A stretch of DNA of 64,000 nt from contig PBFW01000071.1 of the NCBI GenBank assembly GCA_002719955.1, forward strand, positions 1-64,000. Direction: 5' to 3'. Shown one piece after another: positions 28,821-39,119 of this stretch. The position numbers and the translations under genes were made by a program. Origin of the DNA: Deltaproteobacteria bacterium (GTDB taxonomy: Bacteria > Myxococcota_A > UBA9160 > UBA4427). Positions within the stretch are counted from its first letter, which is position 1. Every line of letters starts with the position of its first letter. Under the pieces are notes generated by a model that ran no database searches, was not told where the DNA came from, and saw nothing but the letters and a program-made list of their open reading frames with translations.

Positions 28821-29741
28821 CTATGCGTGATTTCGCATGGCACAGATTCGGGCAAATTCCTCCCGGAAAACTCTTTTGCACGGTCCGACGATTTCGCGGA
28901 TTCGCTTGGTATCGACGACCCCGCCCTTGGCGACACCCGGTGCGTTCGAAATCTGATAGGTCGGTGTCTTGCCCAGGATTTCGCCTGCCAGCTGCGCCAT
29001 CTCCTGGACCGTGAAGATCTCGTCCGAGGCCCAGTTCAGGATCGTTGCGGGAATGGACGCCGCGTCGAGAAGGGCCGGAATCTGTTCGCACATGTCATCG
29101 ATATGGATCGGCGAATAGGGTTGCGGATCGTGGGCGGCGAAGACCGGTCGATCCTCGAGGACGGAATCGAGGATGAGCGTCGTGACGTCGATGGACAATC
29201 CATAGGGCACGCTCGGGCGGACGATCGTCATCGGGAGATCGAAGGCCTCCGCGCAGAATCGCGCGGTCGACTCAAGGGTGACTTTCGAGACGGGGCTCGA
29301 CGGCCCCCAGGGCGCGCGGACGAAGCCGATGTCGTCCCCTTCGCGATAGGCGTAGAAGGGGTCATCATGAATCGAGTAGAGCGTTGCGGCGGAGACGATC
29401 AGTGCCGCCTTCGCGTGGCGGCATCTCTTCAGGACGTGACCCGCGGCGATGGCGTTCACATGGGTTGCCTCTCGAAACTCGCCGGAGGGGCGGCGTGTGT
29501 AGGCGTAGTGGAGGATGATCGAGACGTCCTCGGGGATCGCCTCGAGGTCGTTCTTTTCCAGATCGATCGTCGCGGTGTGAACGCCCGCGTCTTCGAGCCA
29601 CCCGCGCAGTGCGGGGTCGGTGAAGCGCGCGGCGCCCCAGACTTCGTTTCTCGCCGCCAGGAAACGCGCGACTGGCAGGGCCGCTGCGCCCGTCGCGCCG
29701 GTGATCAGGATCTTTTCGCCTTCGAGGGGCGCGCTGGACAT
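28821..29741 (-). CDS. NAD-dependent epimerase/dehydratase family protein
   Basis: KILITGATGAAALPVARFLAARNEVWGAARF...YSPIHIDDMCEQIPALLDAA. Confidence 0.85.
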   Translation of the reverse strand: MSSAPLEGEKILITGATGAAALPVARFLAARNEVWGAARFTDPALRGWLEDAGVHTATIDLEKNDLEAIPEDVSIILHYAYTRRPSGEFREATHVNAIAAGHVLKRCRHAKAALIVSAATLYSIHDDPFYAYREGDDIGFVRAPWGPSSPVSKVTLESTARFCAEAFDLPMTIVRPSVPYGLSIDVTTLILDSVLEDRPVFAAHDPQPYSPIHIDDMCEQIPALLDAASIPATILNWASDEIFTVQEMAQLAGEILGKTPTYQISNAPGVAKGGVVDTKRIREIVGPCKRVFREEFARICAMRNHA

Positions 29742-29785
29742 CGATCTCTTCCTTCGTCGCTCGTCGCGATTCGTTGACCGCCCGG

Positions 29786-30565
29786 TCAGAGTCTGTAGCC
29801 GCCGTCGACGCCGACCACCTGTCCCGTGATGGGTGCTCCCCCCGCGGAAGCGAGCAGGACGCAGATCGGTCCGAGTTCCGCGGGCTCGAGGATTCGTCGT
29901 TGAGCGCTCTCGTTCTCGGCGTTGCGCTGGGCCTCTTCGGCCGAGAGTCCTTTGATTTCTCCCATCCGTTCGAAGGAGACGAGGTCGGTATTCATCCATC
30001 CGGGACAGATACAGTTGACCGTGATCGAATGGCGTGCGAGGTCCTGTGCGAGTTGTTTGGTCAGGCCGATGATTCCGTGTTTGGCAGCGGTGTAGGCAGG
30101 GCTCGCGGTGGCATGCCTGGATGCTCCGGAGCCGATATTGATCACGCGACCGCCGCCGCGCTCGCGCATCGAGGGGACGGCCGCCTTGGTCGGCCAATAG
30201 GCGGTCGTCAGGTTGAGCCGCAGGTTGGCTTCGAAACCATCATCGGTGTCGGCCTTTCCGGCGAAGAGGTCCGGGTTGCCGCCGGCATTGCCTCCGACGT
30301 TGTTGACGAGGATGTCGATTCCGCCGAATCGCTCGATCGCCTGGCGGATGGGCTCGCCCGCCTCCGCGATCTTCGTGGCGTCGGCGACGACCGGCGTTGC
30401 ATCGATTTCGGTCGCCGTCTTCTTGAGGGATGCTTCGTTGCGTCCCGAGATCACCACCGTTGCGCCCGCAGCGGACAAGGCGCGGGCTAGGCTCGCGCCG
30501 ATGCCTCGGGAGCCGCCTGTCACGACCGCGATTCGATGCTCGAGAGGATGGCCGAATTCGGACAT
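29786..30565 (-). CDS. SDR family oxidoreductase
   Basis: HRIAVVTGGSRGIGASLARALSAAGATVVISGRNEASL...YTAAKHGIIGLTKQLAQDLARHSITVNCICPGWMNTDL. Confidence 0.92.
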   Translation of the reverse strand: MSEFGHPLEHRIAVVTGGSRGIGASLARALSAAGATVVISGRNEASLKKTATEIDATPVVADATKIAEAGEPIRQAIERFGGIDILVNNVGGNAGGNPDLFAGKADTDDGFEANLRLNLTTAYWPTKAAVPSMRERGGGRVINIGSGASRHATASPAYTAAKHGIIGLTKQLAQDLARHSITVNCICPGWMNTDLVSFERMGEIKGLSAEEAQRNAENESAQRRILEPAELGPICVLLASAGGAPITGQVVGVDGGYRL

Positions 30566-30839
30566 GGGTGGGGTCTCCGCGCGGTCGGGTCAGCGTGCCC
30601 CCGAAACGCGGTGTTGCATTTCGGGCCCTTGAATCGGTAGCGGATCCGGAGGGGCCAGAGTAGCCCTCGCCGCTCGGTCGGGAGTCTATCCCAATCTCCT
30701 CGGTTGTGATTCATGCGTCTTCGGCCCGATCGCCCGGCTGCGCGAAGTCTTGAAGTCGTGACGGCCAGACCGCGATTTCGAGCCTTGAACTCAAGCCGGA
30801 TTCACGTGGATCATTCGGTTGGCGGTTTTGGGACGGGCT

Positions 30840-31256
30840 CTAAGCCGGTGTGTGCTCAAGGGGGGATTTGTAGTAGCGCGCGACGTCCGCCTCGACGACA
30901 TAAACGACCCGAGTCGACCATTTTCGACGTGGGAAGGGTTTGCTCAGGTATTGATGCGAGAGGCGATCGAGTATGACGAGTTCGTTGTCGTCTCGGGTTT
31001 CGATGACCCGACCGCGGATCAAGGCTTGCTCATAGGGGTTGCCGAAGTCCGTGATCGAGAGCGCGACGCGTTTGTCGAGTTCGAGATTCTTTCCCTTGAC
31101 TCCCCGGCGATCGGTCGCGATCAGGATATGGTCTCCCTCGCGACCGACCCAGATCGGTTCGACCTTGGGAGATCCATCGGGCATGAGTGTGGAGAGGGCT
31201 GCGAAATTGGGGGCGTCAAGGAGGCGACGCACATCGGCGTCCAGGCTTTTTGACAT
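30840..31256 (-). CDS. Pyridoxamine 5'-phosphate oxidase family (possibly F420-binding) protein
   Basis: LDAPNFAALSTLMPDGSPKVEPIWVGREGDHILIATDRRGVKGKNLELDKRVALSI. Confidence 0.88.
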   Translation of the reverse strand: MSKSLDADVRRLLDAPNFAALSTLMPDGSPKVEPIWVGREGDHILIATDRRGVKGKNLELDKRVALSITDFGNPYEQALIRGRVIETRDDNELVILDRLSHQYLSKPFPRRKWSTRVVYVVEADVARYYKSPLEHTPA

Positions 31257-31266
31257 GGATTGAACC

Positions 31267-32067
31267 TCAAGCGCGACGGCAGCTCACCGAGAGCGCCTCG
31301 CCGGTCATATAGCTCGAATAGTCTGATGCCAGGAAGACGGCGGCGTTGCCGATCTCCCAGGTTTCGGCCCCGCGGCCGAGGACTTCGTTCTCCCGAACCA
31401 TTTTCGCGAGGAACTCGGGGCTCGAGACTTTTTCGAGATGGGGATGAATCGCGAGACTCGGAACGAGCGCATTGATTCGCACACCGGATTCCGCGGATTC
31501 CATCGCCGCACATCGTGTCAGCGCGAGCACGCCCGCTTTCGAAGCGCCATAGGCCGATTGACCGGCCTCGGCGCGCCAGGCGCAGATACTCGATAGGTTG
31601 ATGATCGAACCCGAGCCGCGCTCGATCATCGCGGGCAGGGCGGCGCGCATCGTGCGAAAAGGGCCCTTCAGATTGATGTCGAGCAAGCGCAGCCATTCTT
31701 CGCTCGAGGTATCGATGATCTTTCGGGTCATGCCGAGTCCGGCATTGTTCACGAGGACATCGATTCCCCCGAGTTCCGACTCCGCTCGCGTCACGAGAGC
31801 GGCGACCGCATCACTCGATCGGATATCGCATAACGCGCGCGGCACGTCTTGGCCGACCAATTCCGCTAATTCGTCGGCGCAGCGTTCGAGCCGGCCCTCG
31901 TGGATATCCGAGAGCATCACGGTCGCGCCCTCCTCGGCACATCGCTTCGCGGTTGCGAAGCCGATGCCCGTTCCGGCGGAAGCCGTCACGAGGACGGACT
32001 TGCCGGCGAGAAGGTTTCGACCCTCGGGATAGGGCGGTGCGGACGTTGATTCGAAGACGCCCGTCAC
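31267..32067 (-). CDS. SDR family oxidoreductase (GTG start)
   Basis: LLAGKSVLVTASAGTGIGFATAKRCAEEGATVMLSDIHE...YGASKAGVLALTRCAAMESAESGVRINALVPSLA; overlaps next gene by 4 bp. Confidence 0.88.
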   Translation of the reverse strand: MTGVFESTSAPPYPEGRNLLAGKSVLVTASAGTGIGFATAKRCAEEGATVMLSDIHEGRLERCADELAELVGQDVPRALCDIRSSDAVAALVTRAESELGGIDVLVNNAGLGMTRKIIDTSSEEWLRLLDINLKGPFRTMRAALPAMIERGSGSIINLSSICAWRAEAGQSAYGASKAGVLALTRCAAMESAESGVRINALVPSLAIHPHLEKVSSPEFLAKMVRENEVLGRGAETWEIGNAAVFLASDYSSYMTGEALSVSCRRA

Positions 32068-32843
32068 GCGAGCAGGCCACCGTCGACGATCATCGTCTGC
32101 CCGGTCATGAAGGAGGCGGCCGGGCTCGAGAGAAAGCGCACGGCACGCGCGATCTCTCTCGGTTCCGCCAGCCGACCCATCAGGTTCTGACTCGCCATTT
32201 CCGCTTCGAAAGCGTCGCGTTCGCCCGGGTCCTTCGGCAGGATCATCTCTGTCGCCACCGAGCCCGGGGTGAGCGCGTTCACACGGATGCCGTCCTTCGC
32301 CCATTCCTGGGCCAGGGTCGAGGTAAAATTGATCATGGCGGCCTTGGAGGCACAGTAGGCACCGAGGCCCGCAATCGGACGATGGGCACAGGCGGCGGTC
32401 AGGTTCACGATCGCGGCCGATTCGCTCCGGACGAGCAGGCTATGCGCCTCCTGACAGAGGAAGAGGGCGGCTCGGGTGTTGATGCCGAAGACTTCGTCGA
32501 ACTCGGCCTCGCTGAGTCGGCCCACCCTGTGCGGGCGCAGAATGGCCGCGTTGTTGACGAGGATGTCGAGCTTTGAGACATGCGCCGAAAGGGCCGCGAT
32601 CAGATCGTGCGCCGCACCTGGAACGCCCGCCTCGTAGGCGACCGCATGGCAGACGGCGCCCGCCTCGGCGATCCGATCCGCCACCGCCTGCGCCTCCTCC
32701 CGGCTGCGACCCGTGATGATCACCTCCGCGCCGGCCTCCGCGAACTCCTCGGCGATCGCGGCACCGATGCCGCGTGTGCTGCCCGTAATGAGCGCCACGC
32801 GGCCGGCTAGTTCGAAATATTCGTTAGCGGAGCCAGCGGTCAT
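32064..32843 (-). CDS. SDR family oxidoreductase
   Basis: ELAGRVALITGSTRGIGAAIAEEFAEAGAEVIITGRSREEA...YCASKAAMINFTSTLAQEWAKDGIRVNALTPGSV. Confidence 0.92.
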   Translation of the reverse strand: MTAGSANEYFELAGRVALITGSTRGIGAAIAEEFAEAGAEVIITGRSREEAQAVADRIAEAGAVCHAVAYEAGVPGAAHDLIAALSAHVSKLDILVNNAAILRPHRVGRLSEAEFDEVFGINTRAALFLCQEAHSLLVRSESAAIVNLTAACAHRPIAGLGAYCASKAAMINFTSTLAQEWAKDGIRVNALTPGSVATEMILPKDPGERDAFEAEMASQNLMGRLAEPREIARAVRFLSSPAASFMTGQTMIVDGGLLA

Positions 32844-32930
32844 GGCGTTCTCCGGGCAGCAGGGACTGGAATCGCAGGGAATGGGATCGGAAGATGAGGG
32901 TGGGCGGTCGTGGCCGGGGGGCGAGGTGGA

Positions 32931-33707
32931 TCAGTCGCTCGCCGGCCGTGGGATCGTCGGAGGCCACTCGCCGCCGCCGTAGACTTCGAGGGCGGCACCG
33001 GAGACGTAGCTCGAGTCCCGCGCTGCGAGGAAGAGCACACCATGGGCGATCTCCTCTGTGCTGGCGAAACGTCTGGCGGGGATCGCCTCAATGATCTGGT
33101 CCTTCGTGCTGTCGTCGCCGTAGTGATCCCCCGTCAGCTCCGTGACGACGAGCCCGGCAACAACGCAATTCACTCGGATCTTCGGGCCCCATTCGACGGC
33201 GAGCGACGTGGTCGCATTCATCAGGCCGGCTTTGGCTGCGCCATAGGCGGCGCCGGTGGGCGTGGGTCGTTGCGAGCTAATGCTCACGATGTTGACGATC
33301 GATCCGCCGTGCTCGCGGTCGACCATGTGCTGATGGACCTGAGTGGAAAGGATCAGCGGCGCGTTCAGGTTCAGCGCGAGGATCTTGTTCATGAGCCTGG
33401 GGGAAGCTTCGGCGCTCGCGACCGAGGGGGCGCCGCCGGCGTTGTTCACGAGGACATCGATTCCGCCACTTGCCTCCGCGCAGCGAGCGAGCCAGGAAGT
33501 CGTTGCATCCGGATCCCGGACATCCACGCTCGCACATTCGATCCGATCGGAGTCAAAGGGCGTCTCGGGTGTGCGGCGACTGCAAGTGAAGACTCGGGCG
33601 CCCGCTTCGGCGAAGGCTTTGCAGATCTGACGGCCGATTCCGCGCGAGCCGCCGGTCACGACGACAGTCTGGTCAGTAAAATCGAATTGGGTCTTCCCTG
33701 AACTCAC
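32931..33707 (-). CDS. SDR family oxidoreductase
   Basis: FTDQTVVVTGGSRGIGRQICKAFAEAGARVFTCSR...YGAAKAGLMNATTSLAVEWGPKIRVNCVVAG. Confidence 0.92.
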   Translation of the reverse strand: MSSGKTQFDFTDQTVVVTGGSRGIGRQICKAFAEAGARVFTCSRRTPETPFDSDRIECASVDVRDPDATTSWLARCAEASGGIDVLVNNAGGAPSVASAEASPRLMNKILALNLNAPLILSTQVHQHMVDREHGGSIVNIVSISSQRPTPTGAAYGAAKAGLMNATTSLAVEWGPKIRVNCVVAGLVVTELTGDHYGDDSTKDQIIEAIPARRFASTEEIAHGVLFLAARDSSYVSGAALEVYGGGEWPPTIPRPASD

Positions 33708-33889
33708 GTGGTTTCTCTTGGTGGTCTCGATCGGCGATCTCGAGGGTTGAGAGGGGCCGCTCCGTGGCGGCGCCGGGGATTGTAGTGCTTCGTTTCCGGC
33801 TGTAATGGGGCGCCACCCCGGACTCGTCTTCGCTATAACGACTCGGGGGGCACCACCCCGCAGCCGCCCAGGATTCGAAGAGGACCTCC

Positions 33890-34390
33890 ATGCCGAGCGA
33901 CGCCGAGAAGGACCCCGCGGACAGTTTCATCGTACGGCTCGTGACCAATCCCGTCACGACCTGGCTGATCCGCAAGATTGCTGCGCCCCTCGATCCCTAT
34001 GTCTACAAGGCTACGAATGGGCGCTTTTCGACCATGGGGCCCGGGAGCGAGACCATGGTAACGATCACGATGACCGGAAGGAAAACGGGCAAGCCACGAT
34101 CCGTGCACCTCGCCTGCGTTCCCGATGGGGAGGACATCCTGCTCGTCGCGAGCGCGATGGGACAGCAGAAGCACCCGGGCTGGAGATTCAATCTCGAGGC
34201 GAACGCCGATTGCGAAGTGCAGACGAAGGGCGAGTCCTATCGAGCGCGCGCGCGGGTCTTGAGCGACGACGAAAAGGGAGAGGTCTGGGACAAGATGCAC
34301 GAGCATATTCCGATGATCTTCGTTTACGAGAAACGGACGAATCGGAATATTCGCGTGTTCCGGATCAGCCGGGTCGAATCTGGATCGTGA
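33890..34390 (+). CDS. Nitroreductase/deazaflavin (F420)-dependent oxidoreductase, DDN-like
   Basis: YKATNGRFSTMGPGSETMVTITMTGRKTGKPRSVHLACVPDGEDILLVASAMGQQKHPGWRFNLEANADCEVQ. Confidence 0.88.
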   Translation: MPSDAEKDPADSFIVRLVTNPVTTWLIRKIAAPLDPYVYKATNGRFSTMGPGSETMVTITMTGRKTGKPRSVHLACVPDGEDILLVASAMGQQKHPGWRFNLEANADCEVQTKGESYRARARVLSDDEKGEVWDKMHEHIPMIFVYEKRTNRNIRVFRISRVESGS

Positions 34391-34406
34391 TCGCATGGGC
34401 GGTGGT

Positions 34407-35171
34407 TCAGGTCCGCGGCTTGCCGACGAGGACTCCACCGTCGACGACATAATCCGCACCCGTACAGAACGAGGCTTCATCGCTCGCTAGGAATACGACG
34501 ACTTCGGCGATCTCCGACGCGTCGGCCATACGACCGAGGGGGTAGCCGCCATAGGCCTCGTTGTACTGCTCGTCGCTCCATCCCCTGCGCTCGGTCATCT
34601 TCGTTTTCGTCGGGCCCGGGATCACCACGTTGACGCGAATTCCCTTGGGCCCGAGCTCGATGGCGGCGCTCTTCGAGAGACCCCGGATGCCGAATTTCGA
34701 AGCGGCGTAGGCCGACATGCCCTCCCGCCCCTCGAGGCCCTGGACAGAAGAAAAATTGATGATCGAACCACCGCCCCGGGTCTCCATCGGGCCCATCACG
34801 GCGCGGATTCCCAGGAAGGTCCCCACGAGGTTCGTGTTCACGACCTTCTGGAAGAGCGCGAGATCGGTCTTCTCGAGCGGCGCCACGCGGATCATCCCCG
34901 CGTTGTTCACGAGCACGTCGATTCGGCCGAAGGCGGCGGTCGTCTGGTCGGTGGCGGTCTTCCAGGCCTCTTCGTTCGAAACGTCGAGTTCTGCGAAAAC
35001 CGCTGAGTCGGCGCGCTCGGTGTTGAGTTGTGCGGCGAGGGCTTTGCCTTCGTCGACACGGCGATCGGCGATTGCTACCCGTGCTCCTTCGGCGACGAAG
35101 CGTCTTGCGGTGGCGGCGCCGATTCCCCGAGCCGCTCCGGTGATGATCGCGGTCTTGTCCAGAAGCCTCAT
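34407..35171 (-). CDS. SDR family oxidoreductase
   Basis: LDKTAIITGAARGIGAATARRFVAEGARVAIADRR...YAASKFGIRGLSKSAAIELGPKGIRVNVVIPGPTKT. Confidence 0.92.
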   Translation of the reverse strand: MRLLDKTAIITGAARGIGAATARRFVAEGARVAIADRRVDEGKALAAQLNTERADSAVFAELDVSNEEAWKTATDQTTAAFGRIDVLVNNAGMIRVAPLEKTDLALFQKVVNTNLVGTFLGIRAVMGPMETRGGGSIINFSSVQGLEGREGMSAYAASKFGIRGLSKSAAIELGPKGIRVNVVIPGPTKTKMTERRGWSDEQYNEAYGGYPLGRMADASEIAEVVVFLASDEASFCTGADYVVDGGVLVGKPRT

Positions 35172-35923
35172 CGGGTGATCACTCGCTCGCCGCTCACGAA
35201 GGCGTCGCGCGCGGTTTCTCCGTCACCCATGATATTGAGTTGGTAGGTGTAGCCCTGTTCCATGCGGTAGTTGCTATGCATTTCGAACACGTCGAGATGA
35301 TTGAGTGCGGCCTTCGCGAATCGTACAGCGGCGGGGGGCTTCTGGAGAATCTGTCCCGCGATCTCGCGGGCCTTCGACATCAGATCATCCGGCTCCGTGA
35401 CGTAGGCGACCGTCCCCCAGGCGTGAAGCTCGTCGGCGGTCGCCGGCTTACAGGTGAGCGACATTTCCCGTAGTTTCATCGGGGCCACGAGTTTCGCGAG
35501 ATGCGAAGCGCAGCCGAGCGCGCCGTTGTCGACTTCGGGGAGTCCGAAGCGGGCCCGGGAAGAGGCGACGATCATGTCGCAGCTCGCGACCAGGCCAATT
35601 CCGAGGCCCATGCAGAAATCATTGACAGCGGCGATGACGGGCACTCGGGTGTTGTAGACCTGATCAAAGGTCGCGTAACAGGCCTCGCCGGAGCCCAGGA
35701 GGTGATCCCAGCCCTCGACGCTCTGCATTTCCTTGATGTCGATACCCGCGTTGAAGCCCTTGCCCTCGGCGGTCAGGATCACCACTCGGACCTCGTCGTT
35801 CTCGTCGATTTCCTTGAAGGTGTCGCGGATTTTCCAGGTATCAGCGACGGTGAGGGCGTTGACGGGCGGGTGACTCATCACGATTTCGGCGACGTGATTC
35901 TCGATTTCGCATCGGATCGTCAT
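35168..35923 (-). CDS. Enoyl-CoA hydratase/isomerase family protein
   Basis: MTIRCEIENHVAEIVMSHPPVNALTVADTW...AEGKGFNAGIDIKEM...AAVNDFCMGLGIGLVASCDMIVAS; overlaps SDR by 4 bp. Confidence 0.92.
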   Translation of the reverse strand: MTIRCEIENHVAEIVMSHPPVNALTVADTWKIRDTFKEIDENDEVRVVILTAEGKGFNAGIDIKEMQSVEGWDHLLGSGEACYATFDQVYNTRVPVIAAVNDFCMGLGIGLVASCDMIVASSRARFGLPEVDNGALGCASHLAKLVAPMKLREMSLTCKPATADELHAWGTVAYVTEPDDLMSKAREIAGQILQKPPAAVRFAKAALNHLDVFEMHSNYRMEQGYTYQLNIMGDGETARDAFVSGERVITR

Positions 35924-36023
35924 GGCTGGGGTCCTCTGTTTCGGGGCGGCTGCGCGCCGTGGATCTTGCCCCGCCATATTTCCATATTTGAATATTCTGT
36001 GCAAATTAGTAAAATTAATACTG

Positions 36024-36641
36024 ATGACCTGTTCTTCGATCAGCCGAGACGATCTCCAGCGCCGCCGAATTCTCGATGCCGCTGGGCGCTGCATTGCCAA
36101 GAGCGGCTTCAAGGGCGCGACCGTCGACGAGATCGCCTCGGCGGCCAGTCTTTCTCGCCCCCTGATCTACAAACATTTCGACGGCAAGGAAGCGTTGATC
36201 GATGCGGTGCTCGACACCACTTTTGATGAGTGGTTAGAAACCCACGCTGATTCGTCGGAAACGGGCGAGATGGATTGCCTGGCCCAGCTCGGAAGCAAGA
36301 TTCGTCGCAGCGTCCGTTTCGCGGCCGAGAGGCCGGTTCTGCAATCGATCCTGCGGCAGGATCCCCGGGTGCTCGTCGCGGGGCACGCCGCGAGCTTCAG
36401 CCGTTGTCATGAACTCTCACTCAAGCGGACGGCGGCGCTTCTCGAGGCCGGCCTCCGGGATGGGGAGGTGCGAGCGGATCTCGACCTGGCGAACGCGTCG
36501 CAGGCGGTCGAGATGGTTCTTTTCGCGCTGGTCGAGCGGGCCATTGGAATTCGCGCGGATTATCCATTCAGCGAGGACCTGATGGAGTCGTCGCTCGAGA
36601 TCCTGTTTGACGGCTTGCGGGCGCGGCCCAGTCGAGCATGA
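36024..36641 (+). CDS. TetR/AcrR family transcriptional regulator
   Basis: RRRILDAAGRCIAKSGFKGATVDEIASAASLSRPLIYKHFDGKEALIDAVLD. Confidence 0.93.
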   Translation: MTCSSISRDDLQRRRILDAAGRCIAKSGFKGATVDEIASAASLSRPLIYKHFDGKEALIDAVLDTTFDEWLETHADSSETGEMDCLAQLGSKIRRSVRFAAERPVLQSILRQDPRVLVAGHAASFSRCHELSLKRTAALLEAGLRDGEVRADLDLANASQAVEMVLFALVERAIGIRADYPFSEDLMESSLEILFDGLRARPSRA

Positions 36642-36722
36642 TCTCGACTCGTGTGCAGTACGGGACGATCGCGATTGGAGGAGAATGTGGCCGAGAAGAA
36701 GGGGGCGGTGAGTTCCGCCATC

Positions 36723-37898
36723 ATGCCGAGAATCATCAGCGTCGACGACCACGTCGTCGAGCCGGCGGATATCTGGGAATCGAGGCTACCGGCTCGATTC
36801 AAGGACGAGGGGCCGCGCATCAAGATCCTGCCCCGGGGTGCGCCGACGCTCGTCGATGGGGTCTGGATCGAGGAACCCGGTGATACCGACGAGATGGCGG
36901 CCTGGTGGCATTACGAGGACCATCGCTATCAGCTTCGCTTGATGATCGCGTGCCCCGGAATTCCGCCGGAGGAGGTGAAGCCGATCGGTGTCACCTTCGA
37001 TGACATCGCGCCGGGCTGCTGGCAGCCCAAGGCACGGATCGCGGATATGGATGAGAACCATATCGAGGCCTCGCTCTGCTTTCCAAACTACCCGCGCTTT
37101 TGCGGACAGATCTTCGCCGAGCGCAAGGACAAGGAACTCTCGAAGCTCTGTGTCGAGGCCTACAACGATTGGATGGTCGAGGAGTGGTGCGGGGATAGCG
37201 AGGGGCGCCTGATCCCGCTCTGCCTGGTTCCGCTCTGGGACGTTGAACTCGCTGCTGCAGAGGTTCGCCGCAACGCCGCCCGGGGCGTCCGTGCCGTGGC
37301 CTTTTCAGAGATCCCGGTCTGGCTGGGCCTGCCCTCGCTCCATAGCGACTATTGGGACCCCTTCATCCGTGCCTGCGAAGAGACCGGGACCGTGATCTGC
37401 ATGCATATCGGGTCGGGGACCCGGACGGTCCGGACAGGCGAGGATGCGCCGACGATCTTGTCCGCGAATATTATCGCGCTCAACAGTGCGGCTTCGCTCC
37501 TCGATTGGATCTTTTCGGGAAAGCTCGAGAAATTCCCCGGGCTGAAGCTGCTCTACGCGGAGTGTCAGATCGGTTGGATTCCGTATTTCGTGGAGCGCGC
37601 CGACGACACCTGGCAGACCCATCAATGGGCGCAGGGCGAGGATCGTCTGCCGAGGCCGCCCTCGGAATATTACCACCAGAGCATCTACAGCTGTTTTTTC
37701 AAGGACACGGTCGGTGTCGATCTGATCGAGCGAATTGGTGTCGATCAGGTGATGTACGAGACCGACTACCCGCACCAGGACGGGACCTTTCCACATACGA
37801 AGGAGGTGGCGAGCGAACTCTTCGGATCCTTGCCGCAGGAACAGGTGGACAAGATCGCGCGGACCAATGCGATCGATCTCTTCGACCTCGATCTCTGA
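36723..37898 (+). CDS. Amidohydrolase_2 family protein
   Basis: MPRIISVDDHVVEPADIWESRLPARFKDEGPRI...QVMYETDYPHQDGTFPHTKE. Confidence 0.9.
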   Translation: MPRIISVDDHVVEPADIWESRLPARFKDEGPRIKILPRGAPTLVDGVWIEEPGDTDEMAAWWHYEDHRYQLRLMIACPGIPPEEVKPIGVTFDDIAPGCWQPKARIADMDENHIEASLCFPNYPRFCGQIFAERKDKELSKLCVEAYNDWMVEEWCGDSEGRLIPLCLVPLWDVELAAAEVRRNAARGVRAVAFSEIPVWLGLPSLHSDYWDPFIRACEETGTVICMHIGSGTRTVRTGEDAPTILSANIIALNSAASLLDWIFSGKLEKFPGLKLLYAECQIGWIPYFVERADDTWQTHQWAQGEDRLPRPPSEYYHQSIYSCFFKDTVGVDLIERIGVDQVMYETDYPHQDGTFPHTKEVASELFGSLPQEQVDKIARTNAIDLFDLDL

Positions 37899-38117
37899 CG
37901 CGGGTCCGCGCGGCTGACCCGACCGCTACGACAATATCAGGACTGCCGCCAGAACCGCGTTTCGACCGAAAGATCCCGGTCACGGACCCGAGGACGAGGT
38001 CGCTCCCTGCGGCCCGTGTAGCTTCTGGTCTAGAAGACGGGATGCGGAAGCGGGCAGCCCTGTTCTAGCCTAGGGCCGCCGGACCCCAGTCGATCATTTC
38101 GCACGAGGAATCGAAGC

Positions 38118-39083
38118 ATGTCACGAGCCCACACTCCCGCCGACCTCATCCCCGCTCTATCTCTTCAGCCTGCCAATTTTTCCGCAGAGGATCCGGGCGT
38201 GGGCGGCTGGCGGCATCTCCTCGATCAGGGAACGGGTGCGGACAAGGCGGGCATCGACCGGCTGGTCGTCTCCGACCACGTGATCCTGGGCGAGAATCTC
38301 GAGGTCTACGGCGATCCAAAGGCCGGCGGAATGGAGGGGGGCGTACAGCCGACGGGGCCGGATGGTCATTGGCTCGATCCGCTCACCGTGATTGCGATGT
38401 GGGCGGCACGCACGACTCACGCGCGTTTCTTGACGGCCATCCTGATCGCCCCGCTTCGCCGTCCAGCGACCCTGGCCAAACAACTCGCGACGATCGACGT
38501 CCTCTCCGAGGGGCGGCTCGATATCGGCGTTGGTGTCGGATGGCAGCGTGAGGAATACGAAGCCAATGGTGTCGAGTACGCCGGACGCGGACGCCTCCTC
38601 GACGAGACCCTCGAGATCTGCCAAGCGTTGTGGACGCAACAGGCCGCCGCCTTCCATTCGGATCGGGTCCAGTTCGAGAAGATTCATCTGAACCCGAAAC
38701 CACTGATCCCCACCGGCGTACCGCTCTGGATCAGCGGCACACTGAACAAGAATGTTCTGCGGCGCATCGCCCGCTTTGGTAGCGGCTGGATTCCGTGGGG
38801 TCCCGATGCGATGGATCCCATTGGCGGTATAGCGAAGATCGCCGAGGTCATGGAGAAGGCCGGTCGCGACATGAAGGGTTTTCAGACGACGAGCTATCTG
38901 CAGATCGCCGAAGAGGGTGGCAAGATCGACGCCGCGAAGACGATGGCGCTCGTGGGACCGATGGCGGAGGCCGGAGTGACAGATTTTCGCGTGACGCTGA
39001 ATCTTCCGAAGGAGGAAGCTGCGGTCGAAGCATTTCTTTCGCCCCTCGTCGAGGCCTTTCGCAAAGAAGCCGGGCGCACTTGA
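38118..39083 (+). CDS. LLM class (probably F420-dependent) oxidoreductase
   Basis: GIDRLVVSDHVILGENLEVY...RFLTAILIAPLRRPATLAKQLATIDVLSEGRLDIGVGVGWQREEYEANGV. Confidence 0.92.
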   Translation: MSRAHTPADLIPALSLQPANFSAEDPGVGGWRHLLDQGTGADKAGIDRLVVSDHVILGENLEVYGDPKAGGMEGGVQPTGPDGHWLDPLTVIAMWAARTTHARFLTAILIAPLRRPATLAKQLATIDVLSEGRLDIGVGVGWQREEYEANGVEYAGRGRLLDETLEICQALWTQQAAAFHSDRVQFEKIHLNPKPLIPTGVPLWISGTLNKNVLRRIARFGSGWIPWGPDAMDPIGGIAKIAEVMEKAGRDMKGFQTTSYLQIAEEGGKIDAAKTMALVGPMAEAGVTDFRVTLNLPKEEAAVEAFLSPLVEAFRKEAGRT

Positions 39084-39119
39084 TCTGAGACGCCTAGCGT
39101 ATCGCCAGGCTGATTGGAT

